Below, one piece after another: positions 36,670-45,200 of a DNA stretch of 64,000 nucleotides. A program made the position numbers and the translations under genes. The notes beneath the pieces are model-generated. The model saw only the letters and a program-made list of their open reading frames with translations. It was not told the DNA's origin and made no database searches. Position 1 is the first letter of the stretch, and each line of letters begins with the position of its first letter. This DNA is from Neobacillus mesonae. Lineage in GTDB: Bacteria; Bacillota; Bacilli; Bacillales; Cytobacillaceae. The stretch lies in the NCBI RefSeq assembly GCF_001636315.1, contig NZ_KV440949.1, positions 2,533,203 to 2,597,202 of the forward strand, given 5' to 3'.

Positions 36670-36872
36670 AGCCAATTCAAATAAGACCCTATCAGCAGAT
36701 TCCAAGGAGCTCTTTTCAGCCGACCTCAAGATGCCTCTAGCACTATAGCCGTGCAGACTCTTCTCCTACCCCCTATAATGATGATAACATTAAAAACGTA
36801 TTTTATTTCTAATGCTCTTAATTTGGCTCTTAAGTGAGATTATTAATGATTGTTCCTTAATAAAATTTATAG

Positions 36873-36900
36873 TAAAAAACAGTAGGTCGATTCCTACTGC
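36873..36900 (-). terminator. Intrinsic terminator of the MerR-type gene
   Basis: On the minus strand GCAGTAGG pairs with CCTACTGT and runs into TTTTTTACT, 14 bp after the stop. Confidence 0.75.
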
Positions 36901-36914
36901 TATCTTAGAATAGA

Positions 36915-37817
36915 TTATTTTAATATGTCTTCAATAGAATTTGTCACAGTAATGGCCCGTGGTTTATAGCCGGAGAGATTAGAGACTGCCCCTTGGCCGC
37001 CAAGGTAAAAAGCTATGTCCTTTTGCTTTTCAGCAAATTGATCCAATCTCCGCAGCAGTTTAGGGTCTGTTTCAAATGGTATGGTAGCTGTAGCGGACAA
37101 CAAGACCACATCTGGCTTTAATTTGCCTACCAATGATTCAATCGCACCTGGAGCAGGGGAAGCTCCGATTAATTGGGTTTTCCATCCTTTCATCATGAAA
37201 CGCAATAGGATCAAATGCAGTGGTACTTCATGATGTTCATATGGCAGACATGCTCCGAGCACGAACGGAGCATTTTCCCGATATTGATAATTTCTTCGAA
37301 TTTGAACCAAGAAATCCCTTACAACCAGACTCGATACCGATTCCTGATATTCATCCCACTCCTGAGTCTCCCACTTTCTTCCTACCTCTTTTAAAAAAGG
37401 GACCACGATATCGGTTAAAAAACGCTCCAGCCCTACATGATGATACGCCTGTTTTAAGATAAAATTTAATTCTATTTCATCACAGTGCTTGCCTTTTTCC
37501 AGAAGCTGAAAGACATACTCATTCCATTGCTCATAATCAGGGGATTTTCCCTTCTGTATTGGTACCTCAGGGTCTTCAGCAAACACTTTTACAAGATGGG
37601 CAGCTTGTTTAAGCGAATGGCCTTGTTCCGAAAGTAATTTGATTTTTAAAAGCGTTTTGACATCCTGTTGACTATATATTCTATATCCATTCTCCAAACG
37701 CTTCGGTTGAATAATCCCATAACGTTCTTCCCATTTTCTAATCACTTGTTTCGATAATCCGGTCATATCTGCGACTTGTTGAATCGCAAATAATCCATTT
37801 TCATCGGATTGAATCAT
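36915..37817 (-). CDS. MerR-type regulator with cobalamin-binding-like domain (LitR/CarH-like)
   Basis: The 300-residue protein has an N-terminal MerR HTH (about 10-75: LFAIQQVADMTGLSKQVIRK), a helical cap (about 95-180) and a C-terminal Rossmann-like B12 domain (185-300). In CarH/LitR photoreceptors the cap has W-x9-EH and the B12 domain ExHxxG. Here W149 and E159 are kept but the next residue is Ser, and the second motif reads E194-H-H196-E-V-P199, so the lower-ligand His is kept while Gly is Pro. Cobalamin or light sensing is therefore possible but not certain. It is divergent from an ABC transporter it probably controls. Confidence 0.8.
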   Translation of the reverse strand: MIQSDENGLFAIQQVADMTGLSKQVIRKWEERYGIIQPKRLENGYRIYSQQDVKTLLKIKLLSEQGHSLKQAAHLVKVFAEDPEVPIQKGKSPDYEQWNEYVFQLLEKGKHCDEIELNFILKQAYHHVGLERFLTDIVVPFLKEVGRKWETQEWDEYQESVSSLVVRDFLVQIRRNYQYRENAPFVLGACLPYEHHEVPLHLILLRFMMKGWKTQLIGASPAPGAIESLVGKLKPDVVLLSATATIPFETDPKLLRRLDQFAEKQKDIAFYLGGQGAVSNLSGYKPRAITVTNSIEDILK

Positions 37818-37878
37818 CTATTTCATCCCCTTAACACCTTATCCGAATCCCCGGAGGCATAATTAGTATAACGAATAC

Positions 37879-37893
37879 TTGTACTTTGTACAA
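37879..37893. promoter_or_regulatory. Palindromic operator candidate in the merR/ABC intergenic region
   Basis: TTGTACTTTGTACAA is a perfect palindrome with a 3-bp centre. A related half site (TATACAAAGG) lies near 37991, next to the -35 box of the transporter promoter. It probably binds the MerR-type protein. Confidence 0.5.
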
Positions 37894-38001
37894 CGTTATC
37901 ACCATAAACATTGGACAAAGAATAAAGTTGACAATATCCTTCCTGATTACAAAATGCCAGAACCAAGGTATAATGTTTTTAATATTTTATTATACAAAGG
38001 T

Positions 38002-38030
38002 TTGACAAATCAATTTATCTCCGATAATAA
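38002..38030 (+). promoter_or_regulatory. SigA-type promoter of the ABC exporter
   Basis: TTGACA at 38002-38007, 17-bp spacer, TAATAA at 38025-38030, about 38 nt before the coding start. Confidence 0.55.
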
Positions 38031-38068
38031 TTAGATAAATAGAATTTTAATATGAGAAAGGGAGTGAC

Positions 38069-39139
38069 ATGGTGTTTTTAGCATGGCAGGAAATCAAAAA
38101 AAATAAACTTCGTTTCACCTTGATTACAGGGATTTTAATGCTAGTTTCCTATCTTGTATTTTTTCTCTCCGGACTTGCAACTGGTCTCGCTAGTCTGAAT
38201 AGGGAAGCGGTTGATAAATGGCAAGCGTCGGCTATTATCCTTACCGATGAATCAGATAAAAGCTTGTATCAATCATCCATGTCGATCAAGCAGCTTAACG
38301 ACATTAAAGCGAAAAAAACGGCTGTAATCGGTCAACTAAACGCGATTGCCAGCAACGGCGACAACAAGCAAAATATATCTCTCTTTGGTATTAACAAAGA
38401 GGAATTTCTGATGCCCAATGTGACGGAAGGAAGGACTTTTAAAAAAGCAAATGAAGTGATTGCTGACGATTCACTTAAAGACAAAGGATTCAAATTAGGT
38501 GATTCATTATCCTTGTCCTCCAGTGACCAACAGTTAACGATTGTTGGATTTACAGACGATGCCAGGTTTAATGCTGCACCTGTTCTGTATGCCAATCTTG
38601 CCACCTTCCATCAAGTCAAATTTGGCGAAGCAGCGGATCAGAAAAAAGATCAAATTAATGGAATTGTTGTAAAGGATGATTCTATTTCAAATATGACCAA
38701 AAATAAGGAGCTGGACTCCATTGAGATTGAATCCTTCATTCAAAGTTTGCCTGGCTATACTGAACAAAAACTTACCTTAAATTTCATGATTTACTTCCTC
38801 TTTGGTATTTCATCCATCATCGTAGCGATTTTCTTGTATGTTTTAACTGTGCAGAAGATAAGTATGTTCGGGGTCATGAAGGCTCAAGGCATTTCCAGCA
38901 TTTACCTATCTTGGTCTGTTGTGGCACAAACCTTTATTTTAGCGTTTATCGGGACAACGCTAGGATTTGCCTTTACACTTGTTTCAGGAGCCTTTTTACC
39001 GGAAGCTGTTCCGGTTTCGTTTGATTTGGCCTTGATGGTGTTCTATGGGTTAATCCTAATGGTTGTTGCAACTGCTGGTGCTGTTTTCTCAGTCTTCACG
39101 ATTGTTAGAATTGATCCACTGAAAGCGATAGGAGGTTAA
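38069..39139 (+). CDS. ABC transporter permease, FtsX/MacB-like
   Basis: The 356-residue protein has an N-terminal membrane helix (FTLITGILMLVSYLVFFLSG), a large extracytoplasmic domain (about 40-235), and three C-terminal helices (MIYFLFGISSIIVAIFLYVL, VAQTFILAFIGTTLGFAFTL, LMVFYGLILMVVATAGAVF). This is the DevC/MacB-type FtsX topology. ATG 38069 has AAAGGGAG upstream. It is coupled to the ATPase gene 3 bp later. Such exporters often handle lipids, peptides or toxic compounds, and the substrate here is unknown. Confidence 0.85.
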   Translation: MVFLAWQEIKKNKLRFTLITGILMLVSYLVFFLSGLATGLASLNREAVDKWQASAIILTDESDKSLYQSSMSIKQLNDIKAKKTAVIGQLNAIASNGDNKQNISLFGINKEEFLMPNVTEGRTFKKANEVIADDSLKDKGFKLGDSLSLSSSDQQLTIVGFTDDARFNAAPVLYANLATFHQVKFGEAADQKKDQINGIVVKDDSISNMTKNKELDSIEIESFIQSLPGYTEQKLTLNFMIYFLFGISSIIVAIFLYVLTVQKISMFGVMKAQGISSIYLSWSVVAQTFILAFIGTTLGFAFTLVSGAFLPEAVPVSFDLALMVFYGLILMVVATAGAVFSVFTIVRIDPLKAIGG

Positions 39140-39142
39140 ACC

Positions 39143-39874
39143 ATGGCAGTGTTGGAGTTACATCAAGTAAAGAAGAGTTTTGGAAGCGGGCATACGAAAG
39201 TGGAAGCCTTAAAGGAAACGGATTTTCTTGCCGATCGAGGTGAGTTGATTGCAATCATTGGCCCGTCTGGTTCTGGAAAAAGTACCTTTCTCACGATTGT
39301 CGGGGGATTATTATCACCAACCTCAGGGGATGTAGTAATCAATGGGCAAAACCTAACCTCTTTAAATGAAAAAGCACGCTCACAAATCCGGCTCAAAGAA
39401 ATCGGATTTGTGTTACAAGCGTCGAACCTGATTCCCTTCCTCTCCGTGGCCAATCAATTGAAACTATTAGACAAAGTGAAAAAGGGGAATATGTCAAAAA
39501 CGGAGCGAGATCAACTATACGAGGACTTGGGAATCGCTGACTTACTCATGAAATATCCCTCCGACTTATCCGGCGGGGAACGGCAGCGTGTAGCCATCGC
39601 TAAGGCACTGTACAGCAATCCTTCGATTATTTTAGCTGATGAGCCTACAGCCTCCCTTGACTCGGACCGTGCCTATGAAGTTATGGAGCTATTGAAAAAA
39701 GTAACGAAGCAGAAAAAAACAACTACTATTGTGGTGACTCACGATATTCGGCTTGTTGGCTATTGTGACAAAGTTTACAAAATGACGGATGGTGTCCTTT
39801 CAGCAGCAATAGAGAAACATGCTAAGAGGCCACAAACTGCATTCGAGGATAAAGTCGCTAATTCAAATCATTGA
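39143..39874 (+). CDS. ABC transporter ATP-binding protein, LolD/MacB-like
   Basis: The 243-residue ATPase has Walker A GPSGSGKST, the Q-loop region FVLQASNLIPFLSV, signature LSGGERQRVAIAKAL, Walker B SIILADEPTASLD and H-loop VTHDIRLVGYCD, with a basic C-terminal tail. It partners the FtsX-like permease. Both probably respond to the divergent MerR-type regulator. Confidence 0.92.
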   Translation: MAVLELHQVKKSFGSGHTKVEALKETDFLADRGELIAIIGPSGSGKSTFLTIVGGLLSPTSGDVVINGQNLTSLNEKARSQIRLKEIGFVLQASNLIPFLSVANQLKLLDKVKKGNMSKTERDQLYEDLGIADLLMKYPSDLSGGERQRVAIAKALYSNPSIILADEPTASLDSDRAYEVMELLKKVTKQKKTTTIVVTHDIRLVGYCDKVYKMTDGVLSAAIEKHAKRPQTAFEDKVANSNH

Positions 39875-39924
39875 GATTTAGTGTTTCCTTTCTCCTTCCT
39901 GTCATTATTTAATTAAAACTAAAT

Positions 39925-39959
39925 GGCAGCTCCGATCAGTACACGAGAGCTGCCTTTGT
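39925..39959 (+). terminator. Probable terminator after the ABC exporter
   Basis: GGCAGCTC pairs with GAGCTGCC, followed by TTTGTT. Confidence 0.6.
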
Positions 39960-40041
39960 TCATAATGGCGGAATATATTTAAGGAATAAACAAACGGTCA
40001 TCAGCATACTGATAAAAAACCGATTGATTGGAGTTGATGAC

Positions 40042-40500
40042 TTGAGCACTTTTTACCCAGAAAAACTATCTGTGGAATACATGGACGGTACTGCGGCAAC
40101 GGAACCCGTTATTCCAAGGCGTTACACACTAACTCACTCTGATGTTACCGGAGAACTATTTTTAAACATCGGAATTCATTATGCCTGGGATAAAATTAAT
40201 CCTTTGAGAGATGAAGTGTTGGGCGAATGGAAACAATGTGGAAGCTCCTTATGTTTTTGTGTTTATTTGCACGTCGATCAAGGAGAATTTAAGCCATCTG
40301 TTTCAGCAAAACGTAATGAAATATTTAGACGTGAATTACCTCTTGCATTAACAGCTATTAGATACGGCGATAGGTTTTTATTCAACAGATACCCTCATTT
40401 AGATCAAGCCCCCATCATCATTCAGTTTATGTCCGCTTATCCCCAGTTTGCAAGGCAGGAAAATTGGGGCACTTTCCAAAGAATTAGCACTAAAAAATAG
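40042..40500 (+). CDS. Stay-green (SGR) family protein
   Basis: The 152-residue protein matches the staygreen family: STFYPEKLSVEYMDGT, PRRYTLTHSDVTGELFLNIG, DKINPLRDEVLGEW and YLHVDQGEF. Plant SGR is a magnesium dechelatase of chlorophyll a, and bacterial homologues can remove Mg from chlorophyll derivatives in vitro. In a non-phototroph the natural substrate is unknown. TTG 40042 is chosen because the family begins just there and GGAG lies about 9 nt upstream. The frame opens earlier, at 40024. The next gene is an FAD oxidoreductase on the same strand. Confidence 0.8.
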   Translation: MSTFYPEKLSVEYMDGTAATEPVIPRRYTLTHSDVTGELFLNIGIHYAWDKINPLRDEVLGEWKQCGSSLCFCVYLHVDQGEFKPSVSAKRNEIFRRELPLALTAIRYGDRFLFNRYPHLDQAPIIIQFMSAYPQFARQENWGTFQRISTKK

Positions 40501-40629
40501 TCATGATTCCAATCCATTGGCATTTGGGCACCTCTTCTATTTATTTGTACAGTTCCCTATGATTTTTGCATGGACCAAATGAGGTTGGACATATTAACAT
40601 TAAACTTTCTTAATAACTGGGGGATCCCA

Positions 40630-41856
40630 ATGAATTTACAATCTGGAACCTATTATTGGCCCACTACATTTCCTGATGCTCCATTATACCCAGCATTGGA
40701 AGAAGACCTTTCTTGTGATGTATTAATTATTGGGGGAGGAAGCTCCGGGGCTCAGTGTGCCTATTATCTTGCTGATTCTGATTTAGATGTAGCTGTAATT
40801 GAAAAATCAACCATTGGCAGCGGCAGTACTAGTACGAACACAGCCCTCCTTCAATACTCCGGTGAAAAAATGTTTACAAATATGATCAATACCTTTGGTA
40901 AAGGTTACATAGAGAGGCATTTACAATTACTGAAGGACGCCATAAAGGAAATTGAAGCAGCCTCAAAGAACGTCACCATTGATTGTGAATTCAACAGAAG
41001 AGATACTCTGTATTCCGCAAGCTGTGCAGAAGACGTTGAAAGTCTTAAAAAGGAATATGAATTTTTAAAGCAGCATAACTGTGAACTTACTTTTTTAACA
41101 AAGGAAGATATTGAAGCAAAATATCCTTTTAGCAGGGATGCTGCCATTTATTCATACAACGATGCAGAAATAAACCCCTTTAGATTCACCCATGCACTAG
41201 TGGATTACGCTGCAAGAAAAGGAATCCGTATATATGAAAATACGGAAATGAATGGTCACCATTATGATAAACAACAAGGAAAGAAGATTGTTTCTACAAA
41301 AAACGGACATACCATACAAGCCCGCTATATTATTTTTGCAGCGGGTTATGAAGGAATGGAAATCAGAAAAGAGAAAAAGGCCTCTTTTGTAAGTACATAT
41401 ACGGTAACAACTAATCCAGTCGAAGATCTCTCGGAATGGTATAACAGGACACTCATTTGGGAAACCGCTCGTCCCTATTTATATATGCGGACAACTAGAG
41501 ATAACCGGATTATCATTGGCGGACTGGATGATAATACCACTTATCCTGAGGATCGCGATAGTAAACTAATTCACAAAAAGAATAAACTGATTGAAGAATT
41601 TAATAAAATGTTTCCCACTATTAAAGTACAGCCAGAATATTACTTATCTGCATTTTATGGAGGGACAGCAGACGGTATTCCGATTATCGGTCAATATGAA
41701 GAATATCCTAATAGCTACTTCCTATTTGCCTTTGGTGATAATGGGACGGTTTACAGCCAATTGCTTTCAAGGATTATTGTAAATGACATTATTGAAGGGA
41801 ATTGTCCAGATTTAGCTTTATACCTGCAGGAACGGCCTTTGCTAAACAAGGGATGA
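40630..41856 (+). CDS. FAD-dependent oxidoreductase, DAO family
   Basis: The 408-residue protein has an N-terminal FAD motif CDVLIIGGGSSGAQCAYYLAD preceded by YYWPTTFPDAPLYPALEED, and the family blocks STSTNTALLQYSGE and GGTADGIPIIGQYEEYPNSYF. It belongs with D-amino acid oxidase/DadA-like and gamma-glutamylputrescine oxidase-like enzymes. ATG 40630 has GGGGGAT upstream. No Rieske domain is present at the C-terminus, unlike longer relatives. The substrate is unknown. Confidence 0.82.
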   Translation: MNLQSGTYYWPTTFPDAPLYPALEEDLSCDVLIIGGGSSGAQCAYYLADSDLDVAVIEKSTIGSGSTSTNTALLQYSGEKMFTNMINTFGKGYIERHLQLLKDAIKEIEAASKNVTIDCEFNRRDTLYSASCAEDVESLKKEYEFLKQHNCELTFLTKEDIEAKYPFSRDAAIYSYNDAEINPFRFTHALVDYAARKGIRIYENTEMNGHHYDKQQGKKIVSTKNGHTIQARYIIFAAGYEGMEIRKEKKASFVSTYTVTTNPVEDLSEWYNRTLIWETARPYLYMRTTRDNRIIIGGLDDNTTYPEDRDSKLIHKKNKLIEEFNKMFPTIKVQPEYYLSAFYGGTADGIPIIGQYEEYPNSYFLFAFGDNGTVYSQLLSRIIVNDIIEGNCPDLALYLQERPLLNKG

Positions 41857-41953
41857 GAAAATGAGGTTGTGTGCGCTAGGGATTACTGGCTCCCCAAAGA
41901 TTGAATAGGCGAGGAAAATTATACTCTCCTAGACTGAAAAATCTGAAAACCGG

Positions 41954-41982
41954 TTGATTTAAAATTGTAAACGTTTTATAAT
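41954..41982 (+). promoter_or_regulatory. SigA promoter overlapping a cre-like site, upstream of the GH84 gene
   Basis: TTGATT at 41954-41959, 17-bp spacer, TATAAT at 41977-41982. The spacer and -10 contain TGTAAACGTTTTAT (41967-41980), which agrees with 12 of 14 cre positions, so CcpA binding would block the promoter. Confidence 0.55.
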
Positions 41983-42020
41983 TTGGTTATATATCGAGTT
42001 TCATGTGACCGGTTCATACT

Positions 42021-42090
42021 GGGCATGGAAAGCAAATCGCAGGAATTCCTTAGAGGATTCTTGGTTTTGTTTTCCATGCCCTTTTATTTT
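42021..42090 (+). terminator. Long-armed terminator in the leader of the GH84 gene
   Basis: GGGCATGGAAA (42021-42031) pairs with TTTCCATGCCC (42071-42081), followed by TTTTATTTTT. It lies between the promoter at 41954 and the coding start at 42243. It could be an attenuator, end a roughly 100-nt RNA, or serve the upstream oxidoreductase. Confidence 0.7.
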
Positions 42091-42242
42091 TCATAAAACT
42101 TTTAATCCGTAACAGAGCAGGAACTTCTAATTTTAGGGGGTGATAAAATTTACTATTGAACATGATTAAGGTTGTTATGAATGTTCATTTCTTAAGACAA
42201 AGATCGATTTATATTCATTCGTTAAGAAAGTAGGGGGAATAA

Positions 42243-45200
42243 TTGAAAAAAGGAATTTTGTTAAATCTAGCTATCATATTAGCTGTTCTATTTAGTACAA
42301 TAAGTGGATTTAATGCACCATTACATGCTGCGGCAGAAACCGTTAGATATCAAATTTATCCAAACCCTCACGAAATTCATTATCAAGATAAACAATTTGA
42401 GATAAGTAATACATTAAATATTGTATATGAATCTAAAATTGATTCTTATACTAAAAAAAGAGTAGAGGAAATACTAGCGAGTAAAAATATTAAATTTACA
42501 ATATCGAATGAAATAGCAGCAGATAAAACGAACTTTTTAGTCGGTGTCTATCAGTCAAAAGAATATGTAGATCAGTATTTTAAAGATAAGCAATTAAGTG
42601 ATGCCGCCATACTAGCAAAGCTTGATGCCAATATCATCTCGATTGATGATAACGTCATTGCAGTACTAGGAAAAGATGTCGATTCTGCCTTCTATGGTGT
42701 CACAACTGTCAAACATATTTTCAAACAAATGAAGGATCGTACCATTCAGGCCTTAACCATTAAAGATTATGCAGATGTTAAAGGCAGAGGTTTCATTGAA
42801 GGATATTATGGAGAACCATGGTCAAATGAAGATCGCGCCGAATTAATGACCTATGGCGGTGAATTCAAAATGAATTCATATATTTATGCACCAAAAGATG
42901 ATCCAAAGCATAATGGCAAATGGAGAGAATTATATACACCAGCTGAGCTTGAGAAAATCAGCAAACTCGCTGAAGCCGGTAATGCTAGTAAAACTAGATT
43001 TGTATATACACTTCATCCATTTATGAATAATGCCATTCGTTTTAATACCGAAGAAAATTATCAAACAGACTTAAATATTATTAAAGCGAAGTTTACCCAA
43101 TTACTGGATGCAGGAGTTCGAAAATTTGGTATTCTGGCGGATGATGCAGGAGTTCCACCACAAGGGGCCCAGACGTATGTAAAATTGATGACCGATTTAA
43201 CTAACTGGTTAATTGAGCAACAAGCAGCCTATGATGGTTTAGTAACCGATATGATCTTCTGTCCAAATGATTATATGGGAAATGGAAGCAGCGCTCAAAT
43301 CCAGACGTTAAAGCAATTGCCAAAGTCTGTTAGCATGATTCAAACCGGTGGTAAGGTTTGGGGAGAGGTTTCAAATAATTTCACTCAGACATTTACAAAT
43401 AATGCTGGCAGAGGACCATTCTTATGGATCAACTGGCCTTGTACGGATAACTCTAAAAAGCACCTAATTATGGGCGGGAATGAAACATTCTTACAGCCAA
43501 ATGTGAACCCTGAAAATATAGAAGGTATTGTATTAAATCCAATGCAACAATCTGAAGCAAGCAAATCAGCTATTTTTGCTAATGCCGATTACGCTTGGAA
43601 TATTTGGGATAATGTTGATCAAGCAAAGAAAAACTGGAATGACTCATTTGCTTACATGGATCACTTAAACATTAATGAAACTCCTGCTTCCAATGCTCTA
43701 AGAGAGTTGTCCAAGCATATGATTAACCAAGCTATGGATTCCCGTGTTGCTAAATTAGAAGAATCAGTGGAATTGGCTCCAAAGTTAAATGCATTCAAAG
43801 CAGCCTTAGGTAAAGGAAAAATTACCGAGCAAGCACAGGCGTTATTAAAAGAATTCGAAGTCATTCGTGATGCGGCACTTACTTACAAGGAAAACCCCGG
43901 TAATCCAAGAACAAGGGATCAGATTGTCTATTGGCTTGATAGTGCTGTCGATACGGCCGATGCAGCTATTTTCTTATTAAAGGCGGAAATGGCTCATGAA
44001 CAAGGTGATAAGTCTGCTGTATGGGAAAACTATAGTCAAGGCCAGGCTTCTTTCGATGCATCGAAGAATCATCCGTTCCGATACATTGACCATTATGAAT
44101 ATGCAGAAGTAGGCGTGCAGCATATCGTCCCATTTATCAAAACATTATTAAATGATGTATCGATTAAGGTTCAATCGATTGTTAATCCGGACAGTAATTT
44201 TGCCAGAGTGATTACAAACCGGACAGATGCTCCAACCGGAGACTTAGAGAATCTTTTAGATAACAAACCAAGTACCGAAGTGGTCTTTAAAAATCCTAAC
44301 TCTATTTCGACTGGCACGTATATTGGGGTACTATACGAAAAACCTCTTATCCTTAATTCAGTACGCTTTGAATTAGGACAAGCTGGCAATGCCAATGACA
44401 CCTTTACAGAAAGTAAGGCCCAATACACCGTTGATGGGGAAAACTGGATGGATATTGAAGGCGCATTATACGGTCATGTCAGTAAAGTAGTATTAGAGAA
44501 TTTAAATCTAAAAGCAAGAGGTATTCGTTTAATCGCAACGAAGGATCGTACCAATACATGGCTCGGTATTAAAGATATCGTTGTAAACGAGACCAACACA
44601 GGAATTGAAACACCACAATATCAGTTAATGATTCCGCCACACTTTAAAGCGTATCAAGGAACAGAAGCCAATCTATTTGATGGCAATGACACAACTTTTA
44701 TTTGGTATAACCCTTCAGGTACAATCAAAGATACGTCTGTTGCCGGAGATTATATTGGTGTAGATTTACAAAAGTCCTTTGATTTAGGCAAAGTTTACTT
44801 TGCTGTAGGTAGGGATAACGGTGACAAGTGGACAGAATACCAGTTAGAATATTCAACTGATAATGTAAATTACACGATGTTTAAGCAATATGCAGGTAAG
44901 GCATCAGGGATGGATAAAATTGAAGCAGACCTAACAGGTATTAAAGCAAGATATGTCCGCCTGAAAAACCTAAAAAATGTAAACGTATGGCTCAAGTTTA
45001 GTGAAATTCGCATTGATATTGCAAAATCGTCTTCCGAATATACGTACACTAATAATACTAATTATAAAAACATCCTTTCGCAGCATACCCTTGAAAATAC
45101 TAGTCTAAGCAAAACAACAGGTATTACTCTGAAACCACAAGAATATGTGGGAGTAAAATTAGAGCGCATTAAAGAACTTAAGGATGTAACAGTAAATGCA

